A stretch of 64,000 nucleotides of DNA from Mycoplana azooxidifex. Lineage in GTDB: Bacteria; Pseudomonadota; Alphaproteobacteria; Rhizobiales; Rhizobiaceae. Positions 53,831 through 62,554 of the stretch are shown here, in pieces; position 1 is the first letter of the stretch, and each line of letters opens with the position of its first letter. Below the pieces are notes generated by a model that was not told the origin of the DNA, did no database searches, and worked only from the letters and a program-made list of their open reading frames with translations. Where the stretch lies: contig NZ_JACIEE010000002.1 in NCBI RefSeq assembly GCF_014196765.1, forward strand, positions 186,001 to 250,000. The letters are read 5' to 3'. A program made the translations under genes and the position numbers.

Positions 53831-56788
53831 ATGAGCAAGAAACTGAAAGTCATTGCGCCGCTGCAGTCGGCGTTCGCGCTCGATCCGCTGGCCGCGAGCT
53901 ACACGATCCCCGGCGTCGGCGAGCAGAACGCCATCGGCGATGCCGGAAAGAACACACTGAGCACCGGCTCCGGACGGGACACCATCAACGGCGGCCTCGG
54001 AGCCGACACGATCAAGGCAGGCACCGGTGACGACTACATCGCCAACCTCGAGGTCGCAGCCCTTTCGGGCGACAGGATCGACGGCGGCCTCGGCTTCGAC
54101 GAACTGGGCATCAGTTTCGCCGCATCGAGCAAGGGCGTCTCATTTTCGGCATTCGACCCGGCCAAGGCGAAATCGGTTCTCGGCGCGAGCATCATCAACG
54201 TCGAGCGCTTCAACCTGACCGGCAGCAACTACGCCGACACCTTCGTCGGCGGCCGCTGGAAGGACTGGTTCGAAGGCGGCGCCGGTAACGACACGCTGAA
54301 GGGCGAGATCGGCGAGGACTGGCTCGCGGGCGGCGCCGGCAACGACAAGATCTATGGCGGCAACGGCAACGATTCGCTGCTGGGAGAGGCCGGCGACGAC
54401 TACATTTCCGGTGGCTACGGGCGCGACTGGCTCTCCGGCGAGGATGGCAACGACACGCTCTACGGCGGCGCAAACGACGACTACATCTACGGCCACGACG
54501 GCAACGACAAGATGTACGGCGACAGCGGCAACGACACGATCCAGGGCAATCGCGGCCGTGACGTGATCGACGGCGGTTCGGGCAACGACTTCCTGTCCGG
54601 CGACTCTGACAACGACACGGTGCGCGGCGGCTCCGGCAACGATACGATCAGCCACAGCATGGAAAGCTGGGCCGATGGCGGCAAGGACATTCTCGACGGC
54701 GGCACGGGCACCGACACCCTTGCGCTGAGCGGACTTGCCGGCACGTTCACCGCCAAGGCGTCCTCGATCAAGCAGACGCTCTCCAACGGCACCACGTTCG
54801 TCAACTTCGAGAACTACACGCTCGGCGGAACGGAGAAGGCCGAGAAGTTCACCGGCGGCAACGGCAACGACACGTTTTCCGGGATGTCCGGCAACGACAG
54901 GCTGGTCGGGCTCGGCGGCACCGACCATCTGGATGGCGGCCTGGGCATCGACTATCTCGACGGCGGCGACGGCAACGATCTGCTGATCGTCGGCAGCGGC
55001 GGAAAGGATACGATTAAGGCCGGCAAGGGCTATGATACCGTCTGGATCACCCGCTCCGACATCAAGAGCAATCTCACCTTCAGCGTGTCGGGTAATACCG
55101 CCAAGCTGTCGGACGGCAGCGTGGTGACCGACGCAGAGAGCTTCACCATCGTCACCGGCAGCGGCAACGACGTCCTGTCGGCCGGAACGGCAGCCCACGT
55201 CGATTTCGATGCAGGCAGCGGCAACAACCGCATGACCGGCGGCAAGGGCAACGACCAGTTCTACTCCACCACCGGAAACGACACCGTAAAGGGTGGCGAC
55301 GGCGATGATCGACTGATCGATTCCGGCGGCGGCACCAACCTGCTCGATGGCGGCAACGGCAACGACTATCTGTCCGCGGAAACCGAAACCGGCAATGCGG
55401 TGACGACCTTGCTGGCCGGAGCCGGCAACGACACCGTCACGATCAACACCGCCGGCGGCTCCACTGCGGGCAGGTTCACAGCCGATGGCGGTGCCGGTAC
55501 GGATATCCTCTGGATCAACCGCTATGACAGCAAGGCCAACCTGTCGTTCACGCTGTCTGCCAATGCGACCCTCGTCAACGGCGGGATTACGGCAAAGAAT
55601 TTCGAAAGCGTGCACATCTCGTCCGGCCAGGGCCACGACAAGCTGACCGGAGGCAAGCTCGACGACTTTATCGACGGCATGGGCGGCAACGACACGCTCA
55701 AGGGTCTCGGCGGCAACGACGAGCTGACCGGCTGGCACGGCGCCGACAAGATCTACGGCGGCGACGGCAACGACACGATCTACGGCAGCAGCGGCATCAA
55801 GGACAACGACCGCGACAGTCTCTACGGCGAGAACGGCAACGACATCATCTACATGAACGTCGGCGACTACGCCTCGGGCGGCTCCGGCGCCGACCGCGTC
55901 GTCGTCGACTTCAAGGAGGAGAGCTTCAACGTCACGTTTGCTCTCAGTGGCGGCACGGTCAAGGTGAACTCCACCACCACGTTCACCGGCATGGAAGCGC
56001 TCGACTATATCGGCGGCCGCGGCCGTGACACGGTTACCGGCGGCAGTGATGTCGACTATCTGAACGGCGGTGCCGGCAACGACACGCTCAATGGGGGTAG
56101 CGGCAACGACTACCTCGTCGACGGCACCGGCAACGACAAGCTCTACGGCAATGCCGGCAACGACTGGTTCACCCGTTACACCGACGAGACCGGCACCGAC
56201 TACTTCTCCGGCGGGGCCGGCGTCGATACACTCGAGTTCAACATCATCTCCGACAGCGCCGTGATCATCGACCTGCAGAACAACGCCAGGAACGGCGGCA
56301 TGGCCTCGGGCCTTTCGCTTGCCAGCATCGAGAACGTCTTCGGCCGCGACAACGACGACACCATCCTCGGCGACAGCTCTGCAAACTACCTGAAGGGCGG
56401 GTTCGGCGACGACAAGCTGGACGGCCGCGCCGGCAACGACAAGATCGAGGGCGGCGGCGACGGGGATCTGCTGACCGGCGGCTCGGGCTTCGACCATTTC
56501 ATCTACGCCACGACGGAGGCGATTGGTTCGGGCGACCAGATCACCGACTTCAGGCGCGGCCAGGACAAGCTCGTCATAGACAAGGACATCTTCGGCTTCT
56601 CCAAGCTGGCGCTTTATTCGGGCAATGACCTGAAGGCCACCGGCTCGGCACCGCAGTTCTTCTTCGAGAAGGACAACGGCCGGCTCTGGTACGACGCCGA
56701 TGGCACCGGCAACGAAGCCGACGGCGTGCTGGTCGCAACCCTCGACAACGTGACTTCGCTCTCCACCAGCGACTTCATCCTGACGTGA
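53831..56788 (+). CDS. RTX (hemolysin-type calcium-binding) repeat protein, secreted
   Basis: 985 residues, made almost entirely of GGxGxDxUx nonapeptides in about six blocks (GGAGNDTLKGE, GGNGNDSLLGE, GGSGNDTIS and many more) separated by beta-rich linkers (LALSGLAGTFTAKAS). Each nonapeptide turn binds calcium and folds only outside the cell. There is no catalytic domain. The C-terminal 120 residues (FIYATTEAIGSGDQITDFR, then the GQDKLVI strand) match the M10-type C-terminal module that carries the type I secretion signal; no cleavable N-terminal signal is seen. Type I secretion genes are not in the window. A surface or matrix calcium protein, perhaps for adhesion, is the best reading. Confidence 0.9.
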   Translation: MSKKLKVIAPLQSAFALDPLAASYTIPGVGEQNAIGDAGKNTLSTGSGRDTINGGLGADTIKAGTGDDYIANLEVAALSGDRIDGGLGFDELGISFAASSKGVSFSAFDPAKAKSVLGASIINVERFNLTGSNYADTFVGGRWKDWFEGGAGNDTLKGEIGEDWLAGGAGNDKIYGGNGNDSLLGEAGDDYISGGYGRDWLSGEDGNDTLYGGANDDYIYGHDGNDKMYGDSGNDTIQGNRGRDVIDGGSGNDFLSGDSDNDTVRGGSGNDTISHSMESWADGGKDILDGGTGTDTLALSGLAGTFTAKASSIKQTLSNGTTFVNFENYTLGGTEKAEKFTGGNGNDTFSGMSGNDRLVGLGGTDHLDGGLGIDYLDGGDGNDLLIVGSGGKDTIKAGKGYDTVWITRSDIKSNLTFSVSGNTAKLSDGSVVTDAESFTIVTGSGNDVLSAGTAAHVDFDAGSGNNRMTGGKGNDQFYSTTGNDTVKGGDGDDRLIDSGGGTNLLDGGNGNDYLSAETETGNAVTTLLAGAGNDTVTINTAGGSTAGRFTADGGAGTDILWINRYDSKANLSFTLSANATLVNGGITAKNFESVHISSGQGHDKLTGGKLDDFIDGMGGNDTLKGLGGNDELTGWHGADKIYGGDGNDTIYGSSGIKDNDRDSLYGENGNDIIYMNVGDYASGGSGADRVVVDFKEESFNVTFALSGGTVKVNSTTTFTGMEALDYIGGRGRDTVTGGSDVDYLNGGAGNDTLNGGSGNDYLVDGTGNDKLYGNAGNDWFTRYTDETGTDYFSGGAGVDTLEFNIISDSAVIIDLQNNARNGGMASGLSLASIENVFGRDNDDTILGDSSANYLKGGFGDDKLDGRAGNDKIEGGGDGDLLTGGSGFDHFIYATTEAIGSGDQITDFRRGQDKLVIDKDIFGFSKLALYSGNDLKATGSAPQFFFEKDNGRLWYDADGTGNEADGVLVATLDNVTSLSTSDFILT

Positions 56789-56806
56789 TCTGAGGTCGGA
56801 CATGTG

Positions 56807-56837
56807 AGAGGCCGCCGGACCATATCCGGCGGCCTCT
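56807..56837 (+). terminator. Terminator hairpin after the RTX gene
   Basis: Perfect 13-bp inverted repeat AGAGGCCGCCGGA / TCCGGCGGCCTCT with a 5-base loop, 18 bases after the stop codon. No T run follows. Confidence 0.8.
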
Positions 56838-56887
56838 GCGACACGTGTGCGCGAGACGGCTCTGTGGGTCCAAACACCCCCGGCCGT

Positions 56888-56901
56888 TTGAGATTCGTCA
56901 A
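56888..56901 (+). promoter_or_regulatory. FNR/FixK box upstream of hemN
   Basis: TTGAGATTCGTCAA matches TTGA-N6-TCAA. It ends 62 bases before the hemN start codon. hemN genes of alphaproteobacteria are commonly activated by FnrL/FixK through such boxes. Confidence 0.8.
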
Positions 56902-56963
56902 AGACGGCCCGTGCGGGGCCTCCTAGGGTCGCTTCCAGATCAGAACGAACGGAAGCGAGACCC

Positions 56964-58316
56964 ATGTCCCAGACCATCATGGCGAAGTACGGCGAGGCCC
57001 GGCTGCCCCGCTACACCAGCTACCCGACCGCCCCCCATTTCGGCCCGCTTGAAGACGTCGCAGCCTATCGCGAATGGATCGGCGCGATTCCGCAGGGAGA
57101 GCGGACCTCCCTCTATCTGCACGTGCCATTCTGTCGCGCCATGTGCTGGTACTGCGGTTGTCACACGACGATCACGCGACATGACCAGCCGATCGCCGAC
57201 TATGTGGACCTGCTGCAGCGGGAGGCCGAACTGGTCGCGCAAGCGCGCAACGGCTCCCTCAACGTCGGCGAGATCCATTTCGGCGGCGGCACGCCGACGA
57301 TCATGCAGCCGGCCGCGCTGACCGGACTGATGGACGCGCTGCGGGAGCGGCTTGGCTTTGCCGAAAAGATCAACGTCGCAATTGAGATCGATCCGCGCAC
57401 CCTGACAGAGGAGATGGCGGCCGCGCTCGGTGCTGCGGGCGTTACCCGGGCGAGCCTCGGCGTCCAGAGCTTCGACCCGGTCGTGCAGAAGGCGATCAAC
57501 CGCATCCAGAGCGTCGAAAGCACAGCCCTTGCCGTCGAGCGCCTGCGGCAGGCCGGCATTTCCGCCCTGAGCTTCGACCTCATCTACGGCTTGCCGCACC
57601 AGACCGTGAAATCCTGTGTCGAGACGGTGCGGGCCGCCGTGGCGCTGCGGCCGGATCGCCTGGCCGTCTTCGGCTATGCCCATGTTCCCGATTTCAAGAA
57701 GCACCAGCGCATGATCGACGAGGCCGCCCTTCCCGATGCTCAGGGGCGCAACGAGCAGGCCGAGGCGATCGCGCAGGCCCTGGTGGCCGCCGGCTACGAG
57801 CGGATCGGCCTCGATCATTTCGCCCTGCCGGAGGACGATCTCTGCATTGCCGGGCGCACCGGCCGCCTGCATCGCAACTTCCAGGGCTACACCACCGACG
57901 AATGTCGCACCCTGGTCGGGCTCGGCGCCTCGGCGATCGGCAAGTTTGCCCAAGGCTACGTCCAGAACGCAGTGCCGCTCGGCCTCTATGCCAACCGTAT
58001 CGGGCGGGGGCTACTCGCCGCGGCAAGGGGATACGGCCTGACCGCAGAGGACAGGTTGCGGGCCGAGCTCATCGAACGGGTGATGTGCGATTTCAGCGTC
58101 GACGTGGACGCGGTGGCGAAACGGCACGGCTTTGACGCCGGCCCGCTCCTTTCGGACAACGCGACGCTCGAAGCACTTCGGCGCGACGGCCTGATCGAGA
58201 TCGACGGAGCCACCCTGCGGGTCGACGAACGCCACCGTTTCGTCGTGCGCATCGCCGCCTCCGCCTTCGATGCCTATCTCGCCGCGGGCGGCCGCGCGTT
58301 CAGCAAGGCGGCATGA
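56964..58316 (+). CDS. hemN: Oxygen-independent coproporphyrinogen III oxidase
   Basis: 450 residues, normal for HemN. It is a radical SAM enzyme that decarboxylates coproporphyrinogen III to protoporphyrinogen IX without oxygen, in the cytoplasm. The 4Fe-4S ligands are C57, C61 and C64 (CRAMCWYC) with the family Cys66 after them, HFGGGTPTI binds SAM, and RASLGVQSFD plus the C-terminal domain (HHFAL-like LDHFALPEDD) mark true HemN rather than HemW. GGAAGCGAG precedes the ATG. An FNR/FixK box lies upstream, so expression rises when oxygen is low. Confidence 0.96.
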   Translation: MSQTIMAKYGEARLPRYTSYPTAPHFGPLEDVAAYREWIGAIPQGERTSLYLHVPFCRAMCWYCGCHTTITRHDQPIADYVDLLQREAELVAQARNGSLNVGEIHFGGGTPTIMQPAALTGLMDALRERLGFAEKINVAIEIDPRTLTEEMAAALGAAGVTRASLGVQSFDPVVQKAINRIQSVESTALAVERLRQAGISALSFDLIYGLPHQTVKSCVETVRAAVALRPDRLAVFGYAHVPDFKKHQRMIDEAALPDAQGRNEQAEAIAQALVAAGYERIGLDHFALPEDDLCIAGRTGRLHRNFQGYTTDECRTLVGLGASAIGKFAQGYVQNAVPLGLYANRIGRGLLAAARGYGLTAEDRLRAELIERVMCDFSVDVDAVAKRHGFDAGPLLSDNATLEALRRDGLIEIDGATLRVDERHRFVVRIAASAFDAYLAAGGRAFSKAA

Positions 58317-58368
58317 GAAGAGGGCGCCATGGCGGAGCGCCGGGCAGCGTCCCTGTCCGCCAATATGC

Positions 58369-58404
58369 CAAGGACCACGCGGGCGCCAGCCTGCGTGGTC
58401 CTTG
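58369..58404. terminator. Bidirectional terminator hairpin
   Basis: Perfect 12-bp inverted repeat CAAGGACCACGC / GCGTGGTCCTTG with a 12-base loop, followed by ATCTTTG. It separates the converging hemN and L,D-transpeptidase genes. Confidence 0.8.
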
Positions 58405-58429
58405 ATCTTTGACGGTCGGTTCCGGCGTG

Positions 58430-59137
58430 TTACCCGCCGAAGCTGCCGAACAGCGAGCGCAGCACGTCCACGCCGCGGTCGTCGTAGCTGACCTTGCCCT
58501 GGCGTCCGCCGGGGCCGACGACGATCACCTTGGCGCCGACGTCGGCGCGGGCATAGAGGTGTTCGACATCCTTGTTCATCATCCGGATGCAGCCGGACGA
58601 CATGTTCAGCCCGATCGACCACGGCTCGTTGGTGCCGTGGATGCGGAAGGCGGTGTCGTGGCCGGCCTTGTTGTAGAGATAGAGCGCGCGCGCGCCGAGC
58701 GGGTTGTTGATCCCGCCTTCCATGTGGGCGGGCAGGATCCGGCCCTTCTTGCGTTCGCGGATGACCATCTCCGGCGGCGGCGTCCAGCCCGGCCACTCGG
58801 CCTTGCGGCCGACCTTGACGACGCCGGACCAGCCGAAGCCGTCCCGCCCGACGCCGATGCCGTAGCGGATCGCGCGGTTCCTGCCTTCCACGAGGTAGAG
58901 GAACTTGTTGTTGGTATCGACGATGATCGTGCCCGGCCGCTCGTCCGTCGTCAGGCGCACCATGCGGCGGTGGTATTTCTGCGGCACCGGCTTCTGCTGG
59001 GCAACGGTGATCACGTCGGTCGATGCCGTGCCGGGCGTGCTGCCCGGTGCCGGCACGAAAGCGTTCGCCGTGGCTGCCGGCAGCACGGTCGCAAGCGTGA
59101 TGCCTCCCGCCAGCAGCGCGTGAACGATTTTCTTCAT
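58430..59137 (-). CDS. L,D-transpeptidase (YkuD domain), copy 1
   Basis: 235 residues with a signal peptide (MKKIVHALLAGGITLATVLP, cut near ANA). The YkuD domain has the motif HGTNEPWSIGLNMSSGCIRM with His167 and the nucleophile Cys183. These periplasmic enzymes form 3-3 crosslinks in peptidoglycan or attach proteins to it; Rhizobiaceae depend on 3-3 crosslinks. It is followed on the same strand by a paralogue 258 bases upstream. A C-terminal tail of about 30 residues (GPGGRQGKVSYDDRGVDVLR) is extra compared with copy 2. Confidence 0.93.
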   Translation of the reverse strand: MKKIVHALLAGGITLATVLPAATANAFVPAPGSTPGTASTDVITVAQQKPVPQKYHRRMVRLTTDERPGTIIVDTNNKFLYLVEGRNRAIRYGIGVGRDGFGWSGVVKVGRKAEWPGWTPPPEMVIRERKKGRILPAHMEGGINNPLGARALYLYNKAGHDTAFRIHGTNEPWSIGLNMSSGCIRMMNKDVEHLYARADVGAKVIVVGPGGRQGKVSYDDRGVDVLRSLFGSFGG

Positions 59138-59395
59138 TTCCTGTTTTCCTCTCGGTCGCCTATGCCCGAAACGCTAGCGGACTCTCCCCGTGTTTCAAGC
59201 GGCGGGCGCCGTAAAGGCAGATTGTGAAGGCAATGAGGCGCTAATATTGGCGCAGGTGTTGCGCAACGCGCACAGTCCGGCGGCAGGCCGGGCCGTCGGG
59301 CCGGACTGTCATGGCAGGGCAGGGGGAGGGCGGACAGGGATCATGTCGTGCCGTCCGCCACCGGCGCGGAAGTCCGCGCGGTAGGTGCCAATGCC

Positions 59396-60136
59396 CTAGA
59401 TGACGATCACCTTCGTACCCACCTCGACCCGTTCGTAGAGATCGATGACGTCCTCGTTGCGCATGCGGATGCAGCCCGACGAGACGGCGTAGCCGATCGT
59501 CCAGGGCGCATTAGTGCCGTGGATGCGGTAGAGCGTGGAGCCGAGATAGAGCGCGCGTGAGCCGAGCGGGTTTTCCGGCCCGCCATCCATGAAGGCCGGC
59601 AGGTAGTGGCCCTTGGCGGCCTCGCGGGTGATCATCTCCTTCGGCGGCGTCCAGCTCGGCCATTCCCGCTTGGAGGTGACCTTGTGGGTGCCCGCCCATT
59701 CGAAGCCCGGCTTGCCGACGCCGACGCCGTAGCGCCGCGCCTTGCCGTCGGAAAGCACGAGGTAGAGGAAGCGGTTGTTGGTGTCGATCACGATCGTGCC
59801 GGCCCTGTGCGCCGTCTCGTAGGCGACGATCTGCGGCAGGAACATCGGGTCCATCTGCGTCTGCACCGGCCTGGCGGCGCCGGTCACTGCCGCAAGCTGC
59901 ACGCTCTCGGGGTTGCGCTGGCGCTGGGTGCGGCGCTGCTGGGCCTGCTGGCGGGTGACGATCCGCCGCGACGATACGGCAGGCTGCACCCCCTGGCCGG
60001 TCAGTTGCATCACCCATGGCGCGGTCAGGTCGGGGCTGACGACCACCGGCGGACGGGTGGCGTAGCGGTCGTTGGCCTCGGCGGTCGGGACGGCAAGCAC
60101 AAGGCTTGCGGCAAGCAACAGCGATTTCTTCAGCAT
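59396..60136 (-). CDS. L,D-transpeptidase (YkuD domain), copy 2
   Basis: 246 residues from ATG 60136, where a signal peptide begins (MLKKSLLLAASLVLAVPTAE, cut near AND); the open frame continues upstream without a signal. An Arg/Gln-rich linker (QQAQQRRTQRQRN, about 65-80) precedes the YkuD domain, whose motif HGTNAPWTIGYAVSSGCIRM gives His206 and Cys222. It is a paralogue of copy 1 and lacks that copy's tail, ending KVIVI. Separate promoters are likely, as 258 bases lie between them. Confidence 0.93.
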   Translation of the reverse strand: MLKKSLLLAASLVLAVPTAEANDRYATRPPVVVSPDLTAPWVMQLTGQGVQPAVSSRRIVTRQQAQQRRTQRQRNPESVQLAAVTGAARPVQTQMDPMFLPQIVAYETAHRAGTIVIDTNNRFLYLVLSDGKARRYGVGVGKPGFEWAGTHKVTSKREWPSWTPPKEMITREAAKGHYLPAFMDGGPENPLGSRALYLGSTLYRIHGTNAPWTIGYAVSSGCIRMRNEDVIDLYERVEVGTKVIVI

Positions 60137-60388
60137 CGGGCGTACTCTTTGAACCTTATCACCTGACAGGGCGGTGCGTCCGCCGGCGGGCGGCGAACCT
60201 CGAACGCTTTTGCGCGCCACGGGGGCGCTTCGGTTCGGATGCTCGCACCGCGTGGAAAGCGAAAGGTAAATTCCCGTTCATTAAAGGGCCATGGAAGCCG
60301 GAAACCTCGCGGTAGGGTTATTGCCGGCTTTCCGAATCTGGTTGATGAATGGTAAACGCGAACAAAGAGGAAACGGAAGGAACGCAAC

Positions 60389-61039
60389 ATGACGGCACGC
60401 GGGATCATCGTCGGCGACGACGGGCGGCAGCGCTGCGCCTGGCACGGCAACCTGGAGGACTACCGCCGCTATCACGATGCCGAATGGGGCCGTCCCGTCA
60501 CCGGGGATTTCCGCCTGTTCGAGAAGATCTGTCTGGAGGGCTTCCAGTCCGGCCTGTCCTGGCTAACGATCCTGCGCAAGCGCGAGAATTTCCGCGCAGC
60601 CTTCGCCGGCTTCGACTACGACCGGGTGGCGGCCTTCGGCGACGACGACATTGCCCGCTGCCTGGCCGACGCCGGCATCGTCCGCCATCGCGGCAAGATC
60701 GTCTCCACGATCAACAACGCCCGCCGCGCGCAGGAGATGCGCGACGAATTCGGCTCGCTCGCCCGCTATTTCTGGAGCCAGGAGCCACCGACCGACGAGC
60801 GGCCGGGCGTGATGGACTACGAGACGCTGGTCGCCAATCCGATGACGCCGGCCTCGAAGCGGATCTCCAAGGATCTGAAGAAACGCGGCTGGACCTTCGT
60901 CGGCCCCACCACCGTCTATGCCTTCATGCAGGCGATGGGGCTGGTCAACGATCATCTCGACGGCTGCTTCTGCCAACCGGAGGTGGAGGCGATGCGCAGC
61001 AAGCTGGACCGCCGCTTTTCCGCAAGCGCCGTCTCCTGA
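60389..61039 (+). CDS. tag: DNA-3-methyladenine glycosylase I
   Basis: 216 residues. It removes 3-methyladenine from alkylated DNA. The start has the family pattern RCAWHGNLEDYRRYHDAEWG. The zinc site is C16, H29, H189 and C193 (NDHLDGCF), as in E. coli Tag (C4, H17, H175, C179). The glycosylase core contains FEKICLEGFQSGLSWLTILR with the Glu and the Trp of the base pocket. GGAAGG precedes the ATG. Single gene. Confidence 0.95.
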   Translation: MTARGIIVGDDGRQRCAWHGNLEDYRRYHDAEWGRPVTGDFRLFEKICLEGFQSGLSWLTILRKRENFRAAFAGFDYDRVAAFGDDDIARCLADAGIVRHRGKIVSTINNARRAQEMRDEFGSLARYFWSQEPPTDERPGVMDYETLVANPMTPASKRISKDLKKRGWTFVGPTTVYAFMQAMGLVNDHLDGCFCQPEVEAMRSKLDRRFSASAVS

Positions 61040-61251
61040 AACGCTGCACGCCCTGGAACTCCCGTAACGGCAGCTTGCGCGAGGATTGCGGCATGGCTGA
61101 CGGGCCGTACTTTCGGGGTGTGTTTTTTAGAGAATCATGTATCGTCAGGGTTGCGGGGCGTTCGGAAAGACTGATTTCATCTGGGCTTATATTGCGTTTT
61201 CGACCTGGGGTGTGCCGAACGGTGCTATGTGATCTAGCCGACGGGGAAAAG

Positions 61252-61455
61252 ATGACGCAAGACGGGCAGAAGATCGAGACATGGGCCTGCAGCAAGGCTC
61301 AGGAAATAGTCCTTCGCGAAGGGTACAATCTGATCAGATCCGCGCGTACCGGCAACAATACGGAAATTCGCGAGCACAGCATGATGCTCGCCAAGGTCAT
61401 TGCGGCCTCTCTGCTGGAAGCCTCCGTCGCCACCGGCGCGCAGCCGGCGAAATAG
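61252..61455 (+). CDS. Small hypothetical protein, 67 residues
   Basis: It starts MTQDGQKIETWACSKAQEIV at ATG 61252, with ACGGGGAAAAG before it. The sequence looks like two or three helices (SKAQEIVLREGYNLIRSAR and NTEIREHSMMLAKVIAASLL) with balanced charge. No signal peptide, no known domain. It lies between tag and a bidirectional hairpin. Coding is likely from the protein-like sequence and the ribosome-binding site, but not proven. Confidence 0.5.
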   Translation: MTQDGQKIETWACSKAQEIVLREGYNLIRSARTGNNTEIREHSMMLAKVIAASLLEASVATGAQPAK

Positions 61456-61495
61456 CAGGCGCGCAACCGGTGAAATTGCAAGTAGGCGTCGGAAA

Positions 61496-61518
61496 ATGGG
61501 CCCGGGGACCGGGCCCAT
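61496..61518. terminator. Bidirectional terminator hairpin
   Basis: Perfect 10-bp inverted repeat ATGGGCCCGG / CCGGGCCCAT with a 3-base loop between the 67-aa gene and the converging DUF305 gene. Confidence 0.7.
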
Positions 61519-61528
61519 CCGCGTCCGG

Positions 61529-61930
61529 CTACTTCGCGTTCTTGTCCAGCCAGGCCTTCATCATCGCGATCTCGCCCTCCTGGGCGCGGATGATCTCTTC
61601 GGCGAGCTTGCGCAGTTCCGGGTCCTTACCGTGTTCCAGTTCGACCCGGGCCATGTCGATCGCGCCCTGGTGGTGGGCGATCATGCCCCGGACGAAATCG
61701 ACGTCGGCATTGCCGCTATAGGCGATGTCCATGCCCGCATGCATGCGGGCGTTCGCCTCGGCGAAGGCCTTGCTGGCGGCACCCTGGTCGCCCTTCGGCG
61801 CGGCCGGGTCCATCTGGCCCGAATGGTCCATGGTGCCCGTGTCGGCATGGCCTGAGTGATCCTGCGGCAGCGCCGGAGGTGCGAAAAGAAGCGCGAGCGC
61901 CATGCCCGGCGCGATGGATTTTCTCAACAT
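61529..61930 (-). CDS. DUF305 family periplasmic protein
   Basis: 133 residues. An N-terminal signal peptide ([20 protein letters not shown]) is followed by a His/Asp/Met-rich stretch ([18 protein letters not shown]). The DUF305 core has [19 protein letters not shown], with the conserved His-His pair, and ends [14 protein letters not shown]. Family members such as CopM bind copper or related metals in the periplasm. Its neighbour on the same strand is a His-rich secreted protein, which supports a metal-handling pair, probably copper or silver. Metal identity is inferred. Confidence 0.9.
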   Translation of the reverse strand: MLRKSIAPGMALALLFAPPALPQDHSGHADTGTMDHSGQMDPAAPKGDQGAASKAFAEANARMHAGMDIAYSGNADVDFVRGMIAHHQGAIDMARVELEHGKDPELRKLAEEIIRAQEGEIAMMKAWLDKNAK

Positions 61931-61992
61931 GTCCTGTCCTTCCGAATGGACTTTCGGTTCGCGGAGCGGCTGCCCCGCGTCGTGGCGAAAAT

Positions 61993-62406
61993 TCAGGCGT
62001 GGACGGGACGGGGCGGGGGCACTGGCGGCAGGACCTCGCCGCCGCGGAAGATGACGACGGGCAGCGAAGTGGCGCTGGCGTCGACACCGGTCGCAGGCAG
62101 GGTGTCACTCTCCGCGACGACGGCAAAGCAGGCCGAACACAGCAGCGGATGCAGGGCGCCGTGCTTCTGCCCGTCGCGGTGATCCTCGTGAGGGGGCTGG
62201 CCGACCTGTGGCGCATCGGCGCGCAGGCTGTCCCCGTGGCCGACGTGCCCATGAGAGCCGGTTGTCTGCTGCGCAGGGCCGGCGTCATATGCGTCATGAA
62301 CGGCATGCGCCCCGGACATCCCGGCCTGCTGCGTCGCCGCCAGCGCCGGCGTCCAGCCGGACACCATCGCGGCAAGCATGGCAAGGATGAGGAACAGGCG
62401 TTTCAT
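61993..62406 (-). CDS. His-rich secreted hypothetical protein
   Basis: 137 residues. Signal peptide [20 protein letters not shown] with a likely cut at ALA. The mature chain is rich in histidine ([25 protein letters not shown]), followed by the CxxC of [14 protein letters not shown] and a C-terminal Pro-rich strand. The layout recalls DUF2946-type metal proteins, but I cannot confirm the family. It lies 62 bases before the DUF305 gene, and the two may form a small metal-response unit. Confidence 0.65.
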   Translation of the reverse strand: MKRLFLILAMLAAMVSGWTPALAATQQAGMSGAHAVHDAYDAGPAQQTTGSHGHVGHGDSLRADAPQVGQPPHEDHRDGQKHGALHPLLCSACFAVVAESDTLPATGVDASATSLPVVIFRGGEVLPPVPPPRPVHA

Positions 62407-62554
62407 GACCTGAACCTAGGACGTCGGCGCGCCGATTGAAAGAGCACGTTCGACCTCTTGCTGGCGGGGACCTCTCCCGCAGCCTTGCCGATTGGGCCCC
62501 GCGGCCACCGCCGCCCTTGCCGCAACCGGCCTGATCCGCTAGGGAAGCGGCCCT

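Noticed and set aside
54250-56500. Regularly spaced repeats resembling a CRISPR or satellite array
   Set aside because: The periodicity is nine codons and encodes GGxGxDxUx; spacers are not unique sequence between identical repeats.
54140-56980. A 946-codon open frame on the minus strand opposite the RTX gene
   Set aside because: It is produced by the repetitive GGC/GAC codons of the RTX repeats; it has no recognisable domain and no ribosome-binding site.
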